Assembly (NCBI RefSeq): GCF_040054535.1
Contig: NC_090785.1
Coordinates: 8,250,501-8,314,500 of the forward strand
DNA from: Antennarius striatus
Taxonomy: Eukaryota; Chordata; Actinopteri; Lophiiformes; Antennariidae
Direction: 5' to 3'
Length of the DNA: 64,000 bases
In this document: positions 1-11,939 of the stretch, piece after piece
Numbering within the stretch: the stretch's first letter is position 1
Layout: every line of letters begins with the position of its first letter
The notes under the pieces: generated by a model
The model's input: the letters and a program-made list of their open reading frames with translations, nothing else
The model's database searches: none
What the model was told of the DNA's origin: nothing
Made by a program: the position numbers and the translations under genes

Positions 1-918
1 TTCTCTTTGACTCGTGTCCAACATCACAGCCTTCATACTAATCCATATTTAATCAGACTTTCCTCCATTGCTCCCTCCTCGTTTGTTTACCCATGCTATG
101 TTGTTTTATATGATGCAGAAGGAGGGAAGTGGGAAGGGCCCGGGTTGAAGGCAGCGGGGTCGCCATGGGAGTACTATTCTAAGCACAGGAGGGGAGGGAA
201 GGTAAAGCTTAGCAAGGGCTTTGGGGACATAGCTGCATTTCATTTCATTTCATTAATTGGATATTGTAATTCAAATAGCACACATCAGCTCAGAAACAAT
301 AAGCTGCCGTGACTGGTGTTGTGAAGTGTTGAGATTTCAATCAGTTTGCTGTTTATTGTGTCAGCGGATGCAGAGAAACGCCGGTGAGAAATGAGAAGCA
401 TTTTGGACGCTAATGAAGCGATGGGTCGGTGTTGATGGAGCCGCTGATTAGCATTCATCAGGTGCTTTTAAAACCCCGTCAGTGGAAATGATGTTAGGAA
501 AACTTTCTGCTCTGTTAAGTTCAAATAAATGCCTTCCGTTTCCTGTCACTGAAGGAACGTCTCATGGTGAGCGAGCTTTCATCAGATCCATTGATAGATT
601 CTGAAAGAGGGTGGTCTACTCCGCTATAGGGTAAAAGTAATGCGTTACTTCTTCACATTTTCATCTTGAATGATCATTTGTGTCGTGAAGAATGGCAGGT
701 GAAGGTCAGCATGGATTCCAGCAGCAGTAATTACATTCTTTCTCGGCCTTTGCTGCAGATTTCATATCTAAAAAGGAATGGTGCACAAGTAACAGGTGTC
801 GACATAACATCGCCCGTCCATTTGCTTTTCCCTCTGGTCGGCCTTGCTGAAGCTAGAAAATGGAAGGCACATTCATCACTAGGCATTCAGTCATAACTCT
901 ACTGACAGACACACACCA

Positions 919-940
919 ACACACACACACACACACACAC
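919..940. repeat. (AC)n microsatellite
   Basis: About eleven AC units in the intron upstream of the first visible mrpl11 exon. The stretch 1-1277 around it is intron sequence with no exon that I could find. Confidence 0.9.
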
Positions 941-1277
941 CCGATGTGGAGCAACAGACAGCAGCTCTCCATGGGAATATAACAAAGATAAATCAAATAA
1001 AAACATCTCAGAATGTTACCGCATTTGAAGACGTGATCGTCCACGTATGTACGCTGACATGTGTCGCCTGAAACATTCATGAATGTAAATACAGTCCAGC
1101 CCCAGAGGGTTCGTGATTGACTGACAAGCAGCCCAGCCGTTTCATTCCGGCAGAGCAGTGTGATGCAAGTGATGGTTAAATGTTGGCAAGATCCAACTTT
1201 TCGTGTAATTTAGAATAAAGCCAATTTATTTATTTTTTTCAAATTAAAGTCCCCCCCCCCCCTTTTTTTTTTTTCAG

Positions 1278-4200
1278 AGAGGAATCGCTATCTCACAGTT
1301 CTGCAAGGACTTCAATGAGAAAACCAAGGAGATGAAGGAGGGGATCCCTCTCCCCGTGAAGATCCATGTGAAGGTGAGTCCATGCGACTCTCCAGCCCCA
1401 CCCTGACCTTTTTACACCTAGCAGCCCTCCCCTTTGCAATTGTTGTTAATTCCACGAGCTGCACAACATCACCACAGCACTTTCATTATTCATACTCTGC
1501 CGCTGAAGTAAGCCTTTTCCATTTGCATTCATTAATGAGGCCGTACCCAGAGGGACTCTGAGTGAAGGAACATTAAATGTACGCAAGAATGAATCGCTCA
1601 GGAAAGAGGTGTTATGAGCGTGTAGTTTTTATTTTGCACAGCAAATTTGCACACATATTGTTTGATGAGTCAAACAATATCAGGACTTGCATCCCTTCTG
1701 CTGAAGAAATGTGTTGTAATGAGGTTTTTGGTGTCAGGGTGGGTGTTGGGTGGGGAATGGTCTGATTACTCTCAAAGATATTAATTTATTTTGACGTGCA
1801 ATATCTGGCAAAGGCGCTGCCATCACATCTGGGAACTTGCTGCTGCCCACTGTCGAGATCTATTTAGTGTTGTGTTTGCTTTCACCTCAGGCTCGTCAGC
1901 AATTGTAGCACATTTCACAGTGCCTTTATCTCATTGTACAGGATGAGTCTGGCATTTTGGGAAAATGCAGATCGATATCATTGCTTGCTTCTGGGTGTGA
2001 ACTTAGCTTCGAGAATCTGGAGGCAGTGAGAAACGACTTTATGGGGAATCGGCTTATCTCACTCTGTCCAAAGTAAATTAAATATTTATTGATAATTACC
2101 ATTATGGATCTATTTTATTTCATTTATGAACAAACATGTACACATGTAGGAAAATTAAGATTCTACGTCCATGCTCACAGCCCCGGAAGACTGTGACTAG
2201 TTATATTAAACCAAGAATTCTTCTTTTCGACTTGTCTAGTGAGAAGTGGCTGCAGCGTGTCATCCTCTATCCATTTTAGATGAGCACTTACACTTGTGCG
2301 GCAAAGTTTTTTGTGCTGGATGCCCTTCGTACTGCAACCCTCTGCATTTATCTTGGTTTGGGACCTCATGGGGCTGCAGACGCCAGGGATTGAACCCAGG
2401 GAAGCATACAAGTGAAGCATGTGCTCTACCACAGTGCTACACCCCCAGCTTGTTTTATTAAATCAAATATTACACCTAAAATTGAAATTTTGGTTTCATG
2501 ATGACACTAGAAAAGTCAAGAGGCTAAGATACTACGGTTCATCCCACAGGGACATGATGATCTGAACCAAATTTCAAGGTATTCCAATTTTATAATCTCC
2601 ACTAAAGTGATGACAAAAAGCTCCGCTGTGTTTGCAAATTTGCTCGGATAGTTTGTGCCGTTTGAAAATAACCACCCATACTTTTGTTTTTTATTACATT
2701 TTAATTACATTTTTAATTTATAAAGAAACAAAAATCATCAGCAGAAATAAACACTACGAATTCCTCATGTGACACAACAGGAGAGCAGTCATCATTTGAC
2801 GGAAGCAATCCTCCTCATGGACTGAAACAACCCCCAGATGATTTAATCCTAACTCCACTCTTCAGCCAGAGTGGCTGCTGAGTCTGGACTTTTCATTTGT
2901 TTAGGTCTGGTTGTGTCACTACTGATTCATCCACTGGTGCTGTCCTTTCACAGCACCAGTGGAAGGTCTTTGTGTTTGAAATCCATCATCCATCAGGTGA
3001 TTTCTTATTGGGTTCTTTTGCATGTACAGACCTTCAGTAGCAGTACCAGCGGTCCAGCTGTAGTGGAGACGGTCAGAGCCGGTTTCTGCCGTGCAGCGGG
3101 CGGACGTGTCGATCCTGATTTTCTGTTCTGACATGATGTGTTCCATAAGGGTTTGAGCTGCCTGTCATTTCTACTCTCACTTCATAACCACCCTGATGGC
3201 CCCCATTATCCCCCCCAATTTTTGTGCCTTCTTATCACAGTGGGTTCTTTAAACAAAGTAGGAGTCGTTCTGGATTAGCTGGATAAAGGGCATCATGGCT
3301 GTTTGTCTAAAAGTAGTGCACAAATAGATTCAAGACTAGTCACAAAAATCAATGTTATGTGTTCTTGATTATTCCTAAGCCTGCCCTACAGCTGTTTTTG
3401 CAATTAGACCTAAAAAACATTGAGTGGTTGTATTGTAATTCGCTGGATTGTATATGTAATACAGTAGTTGTTGAGAAAGTGCAAGGTTAGCCAAAGTGGG
3501 GGACCAGCGAGCCGTGCGTCATCCATGAAAATGACACTTGGTGTGGTTACATCCAGACACTGAATGGAGTGACCTCCTGGTGTCTCGTTGTGACACAGAC
3601 AGCCTGAAAACACGTATACATCAGTGTGATTTAAGCGAGAAAGACGGAGCGAATGAATCGATGGCTTCGAGAGCCGTGGGCAGGCAGATGTTCTTTAACT
3701 TCAGGCAGCGAAGGCTGTCAGTTCTCCTCTGATTTCACTTTGTGCTTAAAATAAGATAATCTCTTTATTTGTCTCAGCAGGAGAATTCTGAAGGTTGCAC
3801 TGTTCCCTAAACATTTGTCGGTTCCAGCATGTAGGCGTGCACCATTAGCCAATTCCGCTTCTCTTTTGGACTTTATATTTTTTTCAATTTTGCATTTTGG
3901 CTGTCAGAAAGCTCAGGGCTGGAAATGTTTTTTGTGGGAGGGAAGCTCAACTTGGACCTTTGCTGTTCTCATGTATTCCATTTCGACTGTTGAAAGGTCA
4001 CCGCTGTTAGATATCGCGGCTGATGAAAAATCACCCCCTGCGTGGTTATCTCCTCGGTTCAGCTTACAGTTTATTGCCCTGTGTTTGTTATTTATTTATT
4101 TATTTATTTAAGTCCTTCTCTATGTGACAGAAAACAGATAATCCAAAGTAAAGTTTCTGAGATGATTTATTGATTGGCTCTATATGTCAGGTTTTAATAA

Positions 4201-7200
4201 ACTCAGGTCTTGGGCAAGGCGATGAATCAGAATCAGAAGAGTCGGAGCAGCACAGTGAGGCTGAAGATTATCCTCTTGTGGTCCTGAGGGTGGGAGGAGA
4301 CGCTGAGCGAATGAGGATGGAGAGCAGATGTGCAGCGACACACAGGAGAAGACGAGATGATCAACCCGTTTCACTTCATGAAACCAGCTTAGATCACGTA
4401 GACGATAGTTTTTCACTGGTTGCTTTATGTCACCTTACTGAACTTGTTATGATTGATGCTGTTAGCTCTGCAGGGCTTCATGTCCTCTTCCTGCCCCTTG
4501 TTCTTTCTGAATGACTCACAAACCCATTCTCTATCATATCAGAAACACTTCTAGGTTTAAAAAAGAATTACCGCATGCAACTGTCCTGATGGTGGACAAA
4601 AAAAAAACAGAAAACAGCTAACATAGAGTTAATATTGGATTTAAATTGAGTAAATGTCAAACTTGTTGCTCCATATCGACCGGACGCTGTCCAACATGGT
4701 CGTTAAATTACCTTTGTAAGGTGATAAATTGTCAGTTTCACATTCACTACTTGTTTTGCGGCTCCTAAATTAGATTTGGTGAAATAGAACAATAAAGAGG
4801 CAAGATGAGGATTCACTGGTGTGACCAACAACAACAAATGTTCTTCCAAAAAAAAACCCGATGCAGGTTATTGTTTGACGTCTGGTACAGTTACTGTTAC
4901 TTTAAAAACATCACTCTATTCGTTCTAAAGCACCAGTAGGTGAAGTGGAAGAAGCCTAAGTTCACATACTTGACATACTTGTATTAATAATGAATACTTT
5001 GATTCTTTAATATAAGAGCGGAGTGATTGTCGCTGCAAGCTGCATGTTGACCTTAAGAGAGACCAGAGAGCTTATGGTATGTCTTTCCTTTCAGTAATTG
5101 TTTCCTTGGTTACAAAGACGTGTCTCCTTTTTAACCAAAGCAACGTGTCTTGAATGTTTTCAGTCAGCCATTAATATTTGGCCAAAGCTGCAGTGTGCTC
5201 AACCTCCAGATTTTAAATTTAAATTAGGAAATCATAATCAAAATGTTCACACTTTTTCGCTGTACAGGTTTGTTGAAACATTTTAAATGATGTCATTTAT
5301 TACATTAAGCAGATGAAAACTTTTTTTTTTTTTTTCTCCCCGCAGCAATGTGTTTACTGCTTCAAACTGGCCTTCAAACGACTGCTGGAAAGTAATGATA
5401 ACAACAAATCACACTTAAAGCAGCCTGTTAAGCGTCTCTTTTGTCAGATGAAGCAGTGTGTGTTAGATGGTAAACTTCAATGAGAGCATAAAAGATCAGC
5501 GTCTAAAAACAAATACCATAGCTCACAGTGTGCTTTGACCAAAAACTACATTTCCAACAATTATGGCCACAGTGTGATGGTTGTAGGAGACCCTGGAAAC
5601 AGAACTTAAATGATATTTTAGTCCCAGGATGGCTTTTTGAACCATCTACTGTAAAATACACCAGGGAAGAAGATGAATAAATGTTTTCCTCTGCATGGGG
5701 GGGGGCTCTGCTTCTCATCCACAACCTCGGTTGAAATTAGACTCAATGGGGAATTAATCTGGCATTTAAAACATTGGTTAGGACGCTCGCTAGCTGAGTT
5801 ATGTGGGACTGGTCGTTCATTTCAGGACAGTATACATGTTCCTGTCCTGAAATGAAGTCACGTGACCATAAGTAGACCAGCGGCCTTTTGTACTCAACTC
5901 ATAGACACACACTTGCATTGCTTTTCATTTCACAGTTGGATCTATGAACTGAAGCGTTCAAGAAGGACGTGATGGACAATCATGAAACGGGCGGGGCTTA
6001 GTGAACGCATGCTGGTGTACTGAGGGATTAATGACTTCCGTCTGAGTTTAGAATTCTTTGAACATCTCGTGTTTCATAAATTGAGTGTTTCTTTTGTCTC
6101 GTCAGCCTGACAGAACCTTTGACCTGAAGATCGGCCAGCCCACAGTGTCATACTTCCTCAAGCAAGCAGCGGGCATCGAAAAAGGGGCAAAGAAGACAGG
6201 TGAGCGTTGATGCTTTGATGAATTTGCTCCAATCTTCACCCACTAAACCCATCCTGTTACGGAACAAGTTCTCCAAGGGCTTGGCTTTGAGCTTCGCTGT
6301 GACTGATGTTATATTCATGGCGTGGGGGAACTGCAGCAGAAGGCAGTGAAGTGGTGTTTTCAGAAAAGAGAATTATGAAGCTCTGTCTTTGCTGTTCTAA
6401 GCTATCTCCAGCCTGGTTTCAGCTGGTGACTTCTAACACCACCTCCACCATCTACACACTTTGTCCTCTTTTGCGCCAAACTTTTCCCTGCACGTTTATT
6501 GAATTTTTCTCATTATTCACATCCTTAAATATGTCATGTGTGCAGGCCATGAGACTGCAGGGATGGTGTCTGTGAGGGCGGTGTATGAGATTGCAGTGGT
6601 GAAATCTCAGGATGACTGCTTCAAGTTGAGGAACACCCCCCTGCAAACTGTCGTCAAACGCATCATCGGCTCAGCACGTTCGCTGGGCATCAAAATTGTT
6701 CACGAGTAAGTCGACAGTGTGTCGTCAGTTAACTCGGCCTTTCGCTGTGTTGACCTCAGACACCAGAGACCCCACCTTCTCATGATGAAGTTGATGTTTT
6801 TTGAATAATCTCAATGTGACTTCCTGCTTAATAAAGGTAAAATAAAATTTGTAAAAACATGCTACAATATATACAGTACAATATCTAATTTTTATGGTAA
6901 CACTATTGTACAATTTGCTTCTGATTTTCATGCTTTGACATTTTTATCATAAATAACTTTTTGCCATGGGCAGTTTTGTTTTTTTCTTCCACGACATCAG
7001 TTTATGATACTGTAGCGATTTGAGCAGTAATGTGATGAAGGATCTTCATCTTACAAGTTCTAATGTCTCCTTTCAAATTCCTCCTGTTTCTCCCTTCTGT
7101 TCTTCAGCCTCTCAGCTGATGAGTATAGAGACTTCTTGGTGCAGAGGGAGGAGAAGCTGAAGGCTGATGCAGCAGCTGAAGCTGAAGCTGCTGCTTTGGT

Positions 7201-7213
7201 TAAGAAGAAATGA
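1278..7213 (+). CDS. mrpl11: Mitochondrial 39S ribosomal protein L11, 5' partial
   Basis: Large-subunit protein of the mitochondrial ribosome; L11 family proteins form the stalk base with 23S/16S rRNA. Visible coding exons are 1278-1373, 6106-6199, 6546-6705 and 7108-7213 (TGA), all with AG/GT borders and consistent phases (0, 1, 2), giving 151 residues. The first exon starts at [14 protein letters not shown], matching human MRPL11 from residue 42, so the missing N-terminus is about 41 residues and should lie before base 1. The L11 signature region [19 protein letters not shown] and the C-terminal RNA-binding part ending in [15 protein letters not shown] are present, followed by a Glu/Ala/Lys-rich tail. 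With the missing exon the total would be about 192 residues, the human length. It converges on npas4. Identification is secure; only the start is missing. Confidence 0.95.
2216..2449 (-). repeat. tRNA-derived SINE in mrpl11 intron
   Basis: Read on the minus strand, the element begins with a tRNA-Ala-like head: GGGGGTGTAGC near 2448, an A-box-like stretch TAGCACTGTGGTAGAGC, and an intact B box GGTTCAATCCC near 2395. A fish SINE body follows (AAATGCAGAGGGTTGC, GGGCATCCAGCA), then a tail GTCGAAAAGAAGAA ending near 2216. Similar TATTAAA strings on both sides (2204-2210 and 2455-2462) are possible target-site duplications. It is a repeat rather than a tRNA gene, because the acceptor arm is not closed and the body runs on past the B box. 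Confidence 0.75.
5816..5856. repeat. Perfect 15-bp inverted repeat
   Basis: TTCATTTCAGGACAG at 5816-5830 is followed by an 11-base loop and its exact reverse complement CTGTCCTGAAATGAA at 5842-5856. It lies in the large mrpl11 intron. Function unknown; it could be the remnant of a small MITE or a structured RNA in the intron. Confidence 0.85.
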
Positions 7214-7249
7214 CGACCAGCAGCACCTGATCTACACAAACCACAATCA

Positions 7250-7287
7250 AATAAAAAGGCTGTCAGTGTGTGTACCATTTTAATAAA
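7250..7287 (+). terminator. mrpl11 polyadenylation signals
   Basis: AATAAA occurs at 7250-7255 and again at 7282-7287, 37 and 69 bases after the mrpl11 stop codon. Either could set the 3' end, and the close spacing implies a very short 3' UTR. Confidence 0.75.
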
Positions 7288-7438
7288 CCCTTATCTGATT
7301 TGTCTTCTGCGTTTCTTTATTCACATCGGATATAAAGACTTCTGTTCGCAACAAAGTGTTTTTGAATATTTTACACGGAGTTAAAAGATTTTTAATATTT
7401 TGGCAACAAAACCCTCCAACAGAGAAAAAAAATATGTG

Positions 7439-7442
<4 letters not shown>

Positions 7443-7479
<37 letters not shown>
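7443..7479. repeat. (TA)n microsatellite
   Basis: About 18 TA units just downstream of mrpl11. Confidence 0.95.
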
Positions 7480-8852
7480 TTAATTTATTCTGAGCCGAGC
7501 TGATGAAGCTAACCATTCGGGCTTTGATTTGCTCTGTACATGCAGTCTCTTTGATATTATTATCCATTATTAAAACTTCTGGAAGCCTCTTAGCTTTTTG
7601 TCAGGTTTCTTGCTCGCTTGACGCATTTATCTCTAAGTATGAGTGTTCATCACAAGAATTATTTCAAAAACCACACTTGTTATTCATATTAAAACATGAT
7701 TAGCCCCCAGCGTGAACAAAGTCAGAAGGAATGGAATGGAATCCATCTGTCATGTTTCATTTCATTCAAAACTATTTTTTTTTTCAAAACTTTCAAACAT
7801 TTATCAGAACATCAAGTTTTGCTTTTTGCTGTTCTGAAAGTTTCATAATTTGTTTCCATGGTTACTGTTAGAATTTAAATTCATTCTATGAGGAAGGAAT
7901 TATCTGAGTTGTTTCTCACATCTCTCTCGAACTAGAAGTTTTTTTTAAATATTTTTGGACATCTTGAGCATTGTAATTATATGAAAATGTTCCTTTTACT
8001 TAAATTTACAATAATTGTTTGAACAGAAGACAAATTTCTTTGTAACTGACTTTGAAGAAATACATGTTTTTCTTTTGCTTGACAGCACAGAGAGGTTGGA
8101 AAGAATGAGATAATTATATCTAGACTCTTTCCAGGACCCTCTTACGTTTATTTACATCATAAATAACTTTTATAATCCGATTATGTCATTTTATGGCTGC
8201 ATAAAATATGTATGTGATTGTCAGTGCAAAGAGTGGGAGAGAGGAGGATGGAGGGAGAAAACAGGGACAACCAGATGAGGAAGGGGAAAAATAATCAAGT
8301 CGAGAGTGTTATAAAGTCAAACGGGGTATCTGTTAAGATAAACAAGACATCAATTTACAATAGAATGTAGTTGAATGAGAGCTGAGCGCCCCCCACAGCT
8401 GTGATGCTGACATTGCTCCTAATTGTAGCCCAACGTGGAAGGCAGGTCCAAACGTCAGTGTGACTATTTAAACGTGTTTTTTCCTGCCGTTTCACAAATC
8501 ATGAATATGCATCATTCATATCTAAATATATTAGAACATAGGGTTAAGTTCATGTTGTCAAATATATTGTTAATGTCACCTACATGAGAGTCAAACTCCA
8601 AAGACTGATTATATAATTGCACCTAAAAGCAACAGTCCCAAATCAGTTTGACCCCCGTAATACAGTCTGACCCCTCGACCATGAAAACTCTAGAATGAGT
8701 TTGACAGGGAAATACTTATAAATACTGATACTGATGAATTAATTATTTTTTCTAGGTTTGAGCTCCAACATCATATGACGTATGGTGGGTTTTGTGGGGA
8801 TGTCATTGTGTTTTTATCATTATCTATAGAGTCAGAAGCAAAAATGGTGTAA

Positions 8853-8888
8853 ATGCCTCTACATACTACAACATGCATGTAGAGGCAT
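8853..8888. repeat. 12-bp inverted repeat with a third copy
   Basis: ATGCCTCTACAT and its reverse complement ATGTAGAGGCAT are separated by 12 bases, and a third related string (ACACCTCTACAT) follows within 20 bases. A small palindrome of unknown meaning. Confidence 0.75.
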
Positions 8889-10216
8889 GTACACCTCTAC
8901 ATAAACGGATACATGCATTGTTGCACTAATTGTTCCTCCTGCTCTGACGGATCCTGAACTGAATTTCTCATACCTAATTTCTCAACCTACGGATCTGTTC
9001 CAGTTGTGACTCCAGATAGAAGAGGAGTCGGACTTGTCTGTTCATCATCAAGTTGATGCATCAAGCTTTTCCTTACAGGTCCTCCTACTGCTCCAGTTTG
9101 TTACCTGTTGTCATGGCAGCAGCTGTAGATAACCAGGATTTTTTAATTTCAATTTCTGGATAAGAGGAATTTCTCCAGAGATACTTTCAACAGGATTTAT
9201 ATTCTCACCCACCACTGACATGAACATATGAATATTGTTTCAGAGCTTCTAACATTTTAGCCTTAACCAGAGTATACCCTTGTAATAGCATTATTTCTTT
9301 TAACATTTATTACACTATCCAGGAGACATTAAATCCACACTTACACTTGTGTTTTCCCTCTTCCCAATCTTTACCTAACATGGCTTCTCAGACTATAAAT
9401 ATCCTCCTCTGTGATGCAGTGCTGTTTTTGTCCAGAAGAGGGCAGCAGTCAGCTGTGCAGTCCTCGTTTAGCAGCTCTCTCCTGCAGCAGCCAGTGATGG
9501 AACAAAATGTCTGCTTGCAGAAAACCCAGCAGTATGTTTCTGGCCTCTGACATGTTCTTTTACAAGGTTGTATTTTATTAACTCCATTATGTGTAATCTG
9601 TGATGAGATCTGGTTAGAAACCACCCCCACCCCCCCAAAAAAACAACATCAGGCCTCATCATCATCATTTCTATAAAATGTGGTTATCTGTCATGTTCTT
9701 CATTGATTCTGATAATATTCACCTTTCCGTCCTTTTTGTGACGGAGATCCAGTTTGTCCCACATCCCTCTTTACTGCACCTCTAATTTTAGACTCCCCTC
9801 AGTCTGTCTTTGTCCCCCCCACCCCATCCCTTGTAGCCCTCCCCTCTCTGGTCCTTCTGAATGGAGGCTGAGAATGGATGTGGGGCTGTTTGAGTAGCAA
9901 TGCCTATATATGGAGCGGAGTGCTGATGGAGTCGCAGGTACACAGCGTGAACGTGGGCTAGTGTGATTTGTAAAGAAGGGTAGTGGTGGTGGGGGTTATA
10001 TTCCTACTATTATGTGTGCGTGCATCATCATAAGTGGGAGGCCAACTGTGTCCGTCGGTGTGCACATGCGCACGCAACAAGCCTTGATGCCAAGAGTGTG
10101 CGTCAGTCTGACTCAGATAGTGTCTCGTCATGTGTGTGCGTCAGTGCTGTTGCTGAGCGAAACTCGCTCCAGGGGAAGAAATAGAGGAGAGTGTATGGGA
10201 GGGAGAGGGATGGTGA

Positions 10217-10250
<34 letters not shown>
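10217..10250. repeat. (GAT)n microsatellite
   Basis: About eleven GAT/ATG units between mrpl11 and npas4. Confidence 0.9.
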
Positions 10251-11939
10251 GTGATGATGAGGTTGAGGGAGGAACAAGGGGCTTCTCTATGACGACATGA
10301 GCACATCAGCCGCATTAAGTGCACTTTAATATAAATGCATTTGTATGACAACCAAATACACTTATAAGCAACACAATAGAACACTGGTCCACAATGTCCA
10401 TTCTGCAGTAAGATGTTTAGATATGTTCCATCTTACACAATAAAAATTTCTTTCTTATATACAGACCAGGAACAGTTTCATACAAATGTACAAACCTTTC
10501 TGAAAAGAACATACATGTATGCCTATATCCGCAGACATAATGCATATGCATTAACATCTTTTCCAAATATAACACATATAATATAGAAATTTTACACATG
10601 TATAATAACTTAGCCTTTAATAGCTAGAACGTAGGAATCAATCCTTTACTTGACCGTAGACAACTCTACGTGAGCATGTCGACACCATGGGAATAGTAAC
10701 ATCCTCAACCCGTGTCGCTTGGTAACTGAATAGAAATAGCATCCCATCCCTATTTTCATTTTTTAAAACAAAACTTTTTGTATTCTAACCCCTCTCAAAA
10801 AAGAAGAATTGCTCATTCACATTGTCAGTTGTGCCTCACTACACCGCACTCCAGTGGAGCATCCATGTAAATGTCCATGTCGAAACGGACATGATAAAGA
10901 GTTCAGAGTTCAGCAGGTCAGGGAAGTTTCAGGCACGCAGGAGCCGCTATAAGCTGCCAGCATTTCAAATATTGATGCTGCAATGATATCCAGCCGACTT
11001 CTGTCGGGCCAGGAGGGACCTGAAGAGCCCACATTCAGAGTCTAATGTACAGTACGACATAGCGGTGGAGCTGTGGCATGATCAGACCTCCGGCAAAACC
11101 TCCAGACAATTTCTTGTTTGGTGTTTTTTTTCCGTCTGGTAAAACAATGGACGCCTTCGACATTCTTGAGATTTTCACATGCCAGGATCTCCAGTTTTCT
11201 TTTTTGTTTGTTTGTTTGCACATCACATTGATACACAAGGTTTTAGATGGAGATATAGATATGAAAGGTTAAAGGTTCTGAAGCTGCAAACTCAAAGTTC
11301 AAAGTGTCTCAGGTTTGAAGGTTTTTGACATCTCCTTTAGATGTGAGGAAGAACACCAACAAATCAGAGCTCTGACGGTTCTGAAGGAGAGATAGAAGAG
11401 TTCTTCTTTCCTAACAGGATGTATGGATTGTGGTTACGCTCAAAATGAATAGATGTTAACACCGGATTTCCCAGTACATTTGAAGTTTGGGTTTGCATCG
11501 CCACGTATCAGACAATCGTGCTGATATTCATCTCCCTACTGAACTAGCAAGAAATGTTGTTGTTGTTTTTTTGTTCACAACAGTTTTTTCACTACGAGTG
11601 AATACGAATGCGCCTCTTGAAGTTAAACAGCGCTTGCGAGTCCAGAAAGGTTTCTCTACCTGATCATGTCTGAAGCTCATGTTACAGAGAAGCTGAAAAA
11701 CCCTACATGGACCCAAAACCCAGTCAGTTATGGGTCCATGCAGTCCATAGTGATCACTGACAACAAAAAAAAGTATTAATCCAATCTTTGTTGGTATGAG
11801 ACATGTAGGAGTTAAAGTCCTTAAATTGTATATACATTATGTATATTTATACATTTAATTATTTTTTACTTTTCAGTAAAAGGAGCTCCACAAAATATGA
11901 CAATATGCCATACTTAATGAAGTAAGTCACAGACTTATT

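Larger units (their letters stand above)
1374..6105. other. mrpl11 large intron
   Basis: A 4.7 kb intron between the first two visible coding exons. Apart from the SINE at 2216-2449 and a hairpin at 5816-5856, I see only unique AT-rich sequence and short homopolymers. Open frames here (for example 3815-4111 and 4170-4514) show no homology I recognise. Confidence 0.7.
7290..11939. other. Convergent intergenic region mrpl11-npas4
   Basis: No coding gene is recognisable. The part nearest npas4 (roughly 10.3-11.9 kb) probably holds its long 3' UTR; minus-strand ATTAAA signals occur near 10615 and 10325, but I cannot place the 3' end. The region contains a (TA)n tract, a short hairpin at 8853-8888, and a (GAT)n tract at 10217-10250. 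A TATATATGG-type motif near 9905 has no gene attached. Confidence 0.6.

Noticed and set aside
2382-2449. Possible tRNA-Ala gene on the minus strand
   Set aside because: It has A- and B-box likeness but the acceptor stem does not close and a SINE body and tail follow, so it is a retroposon head.
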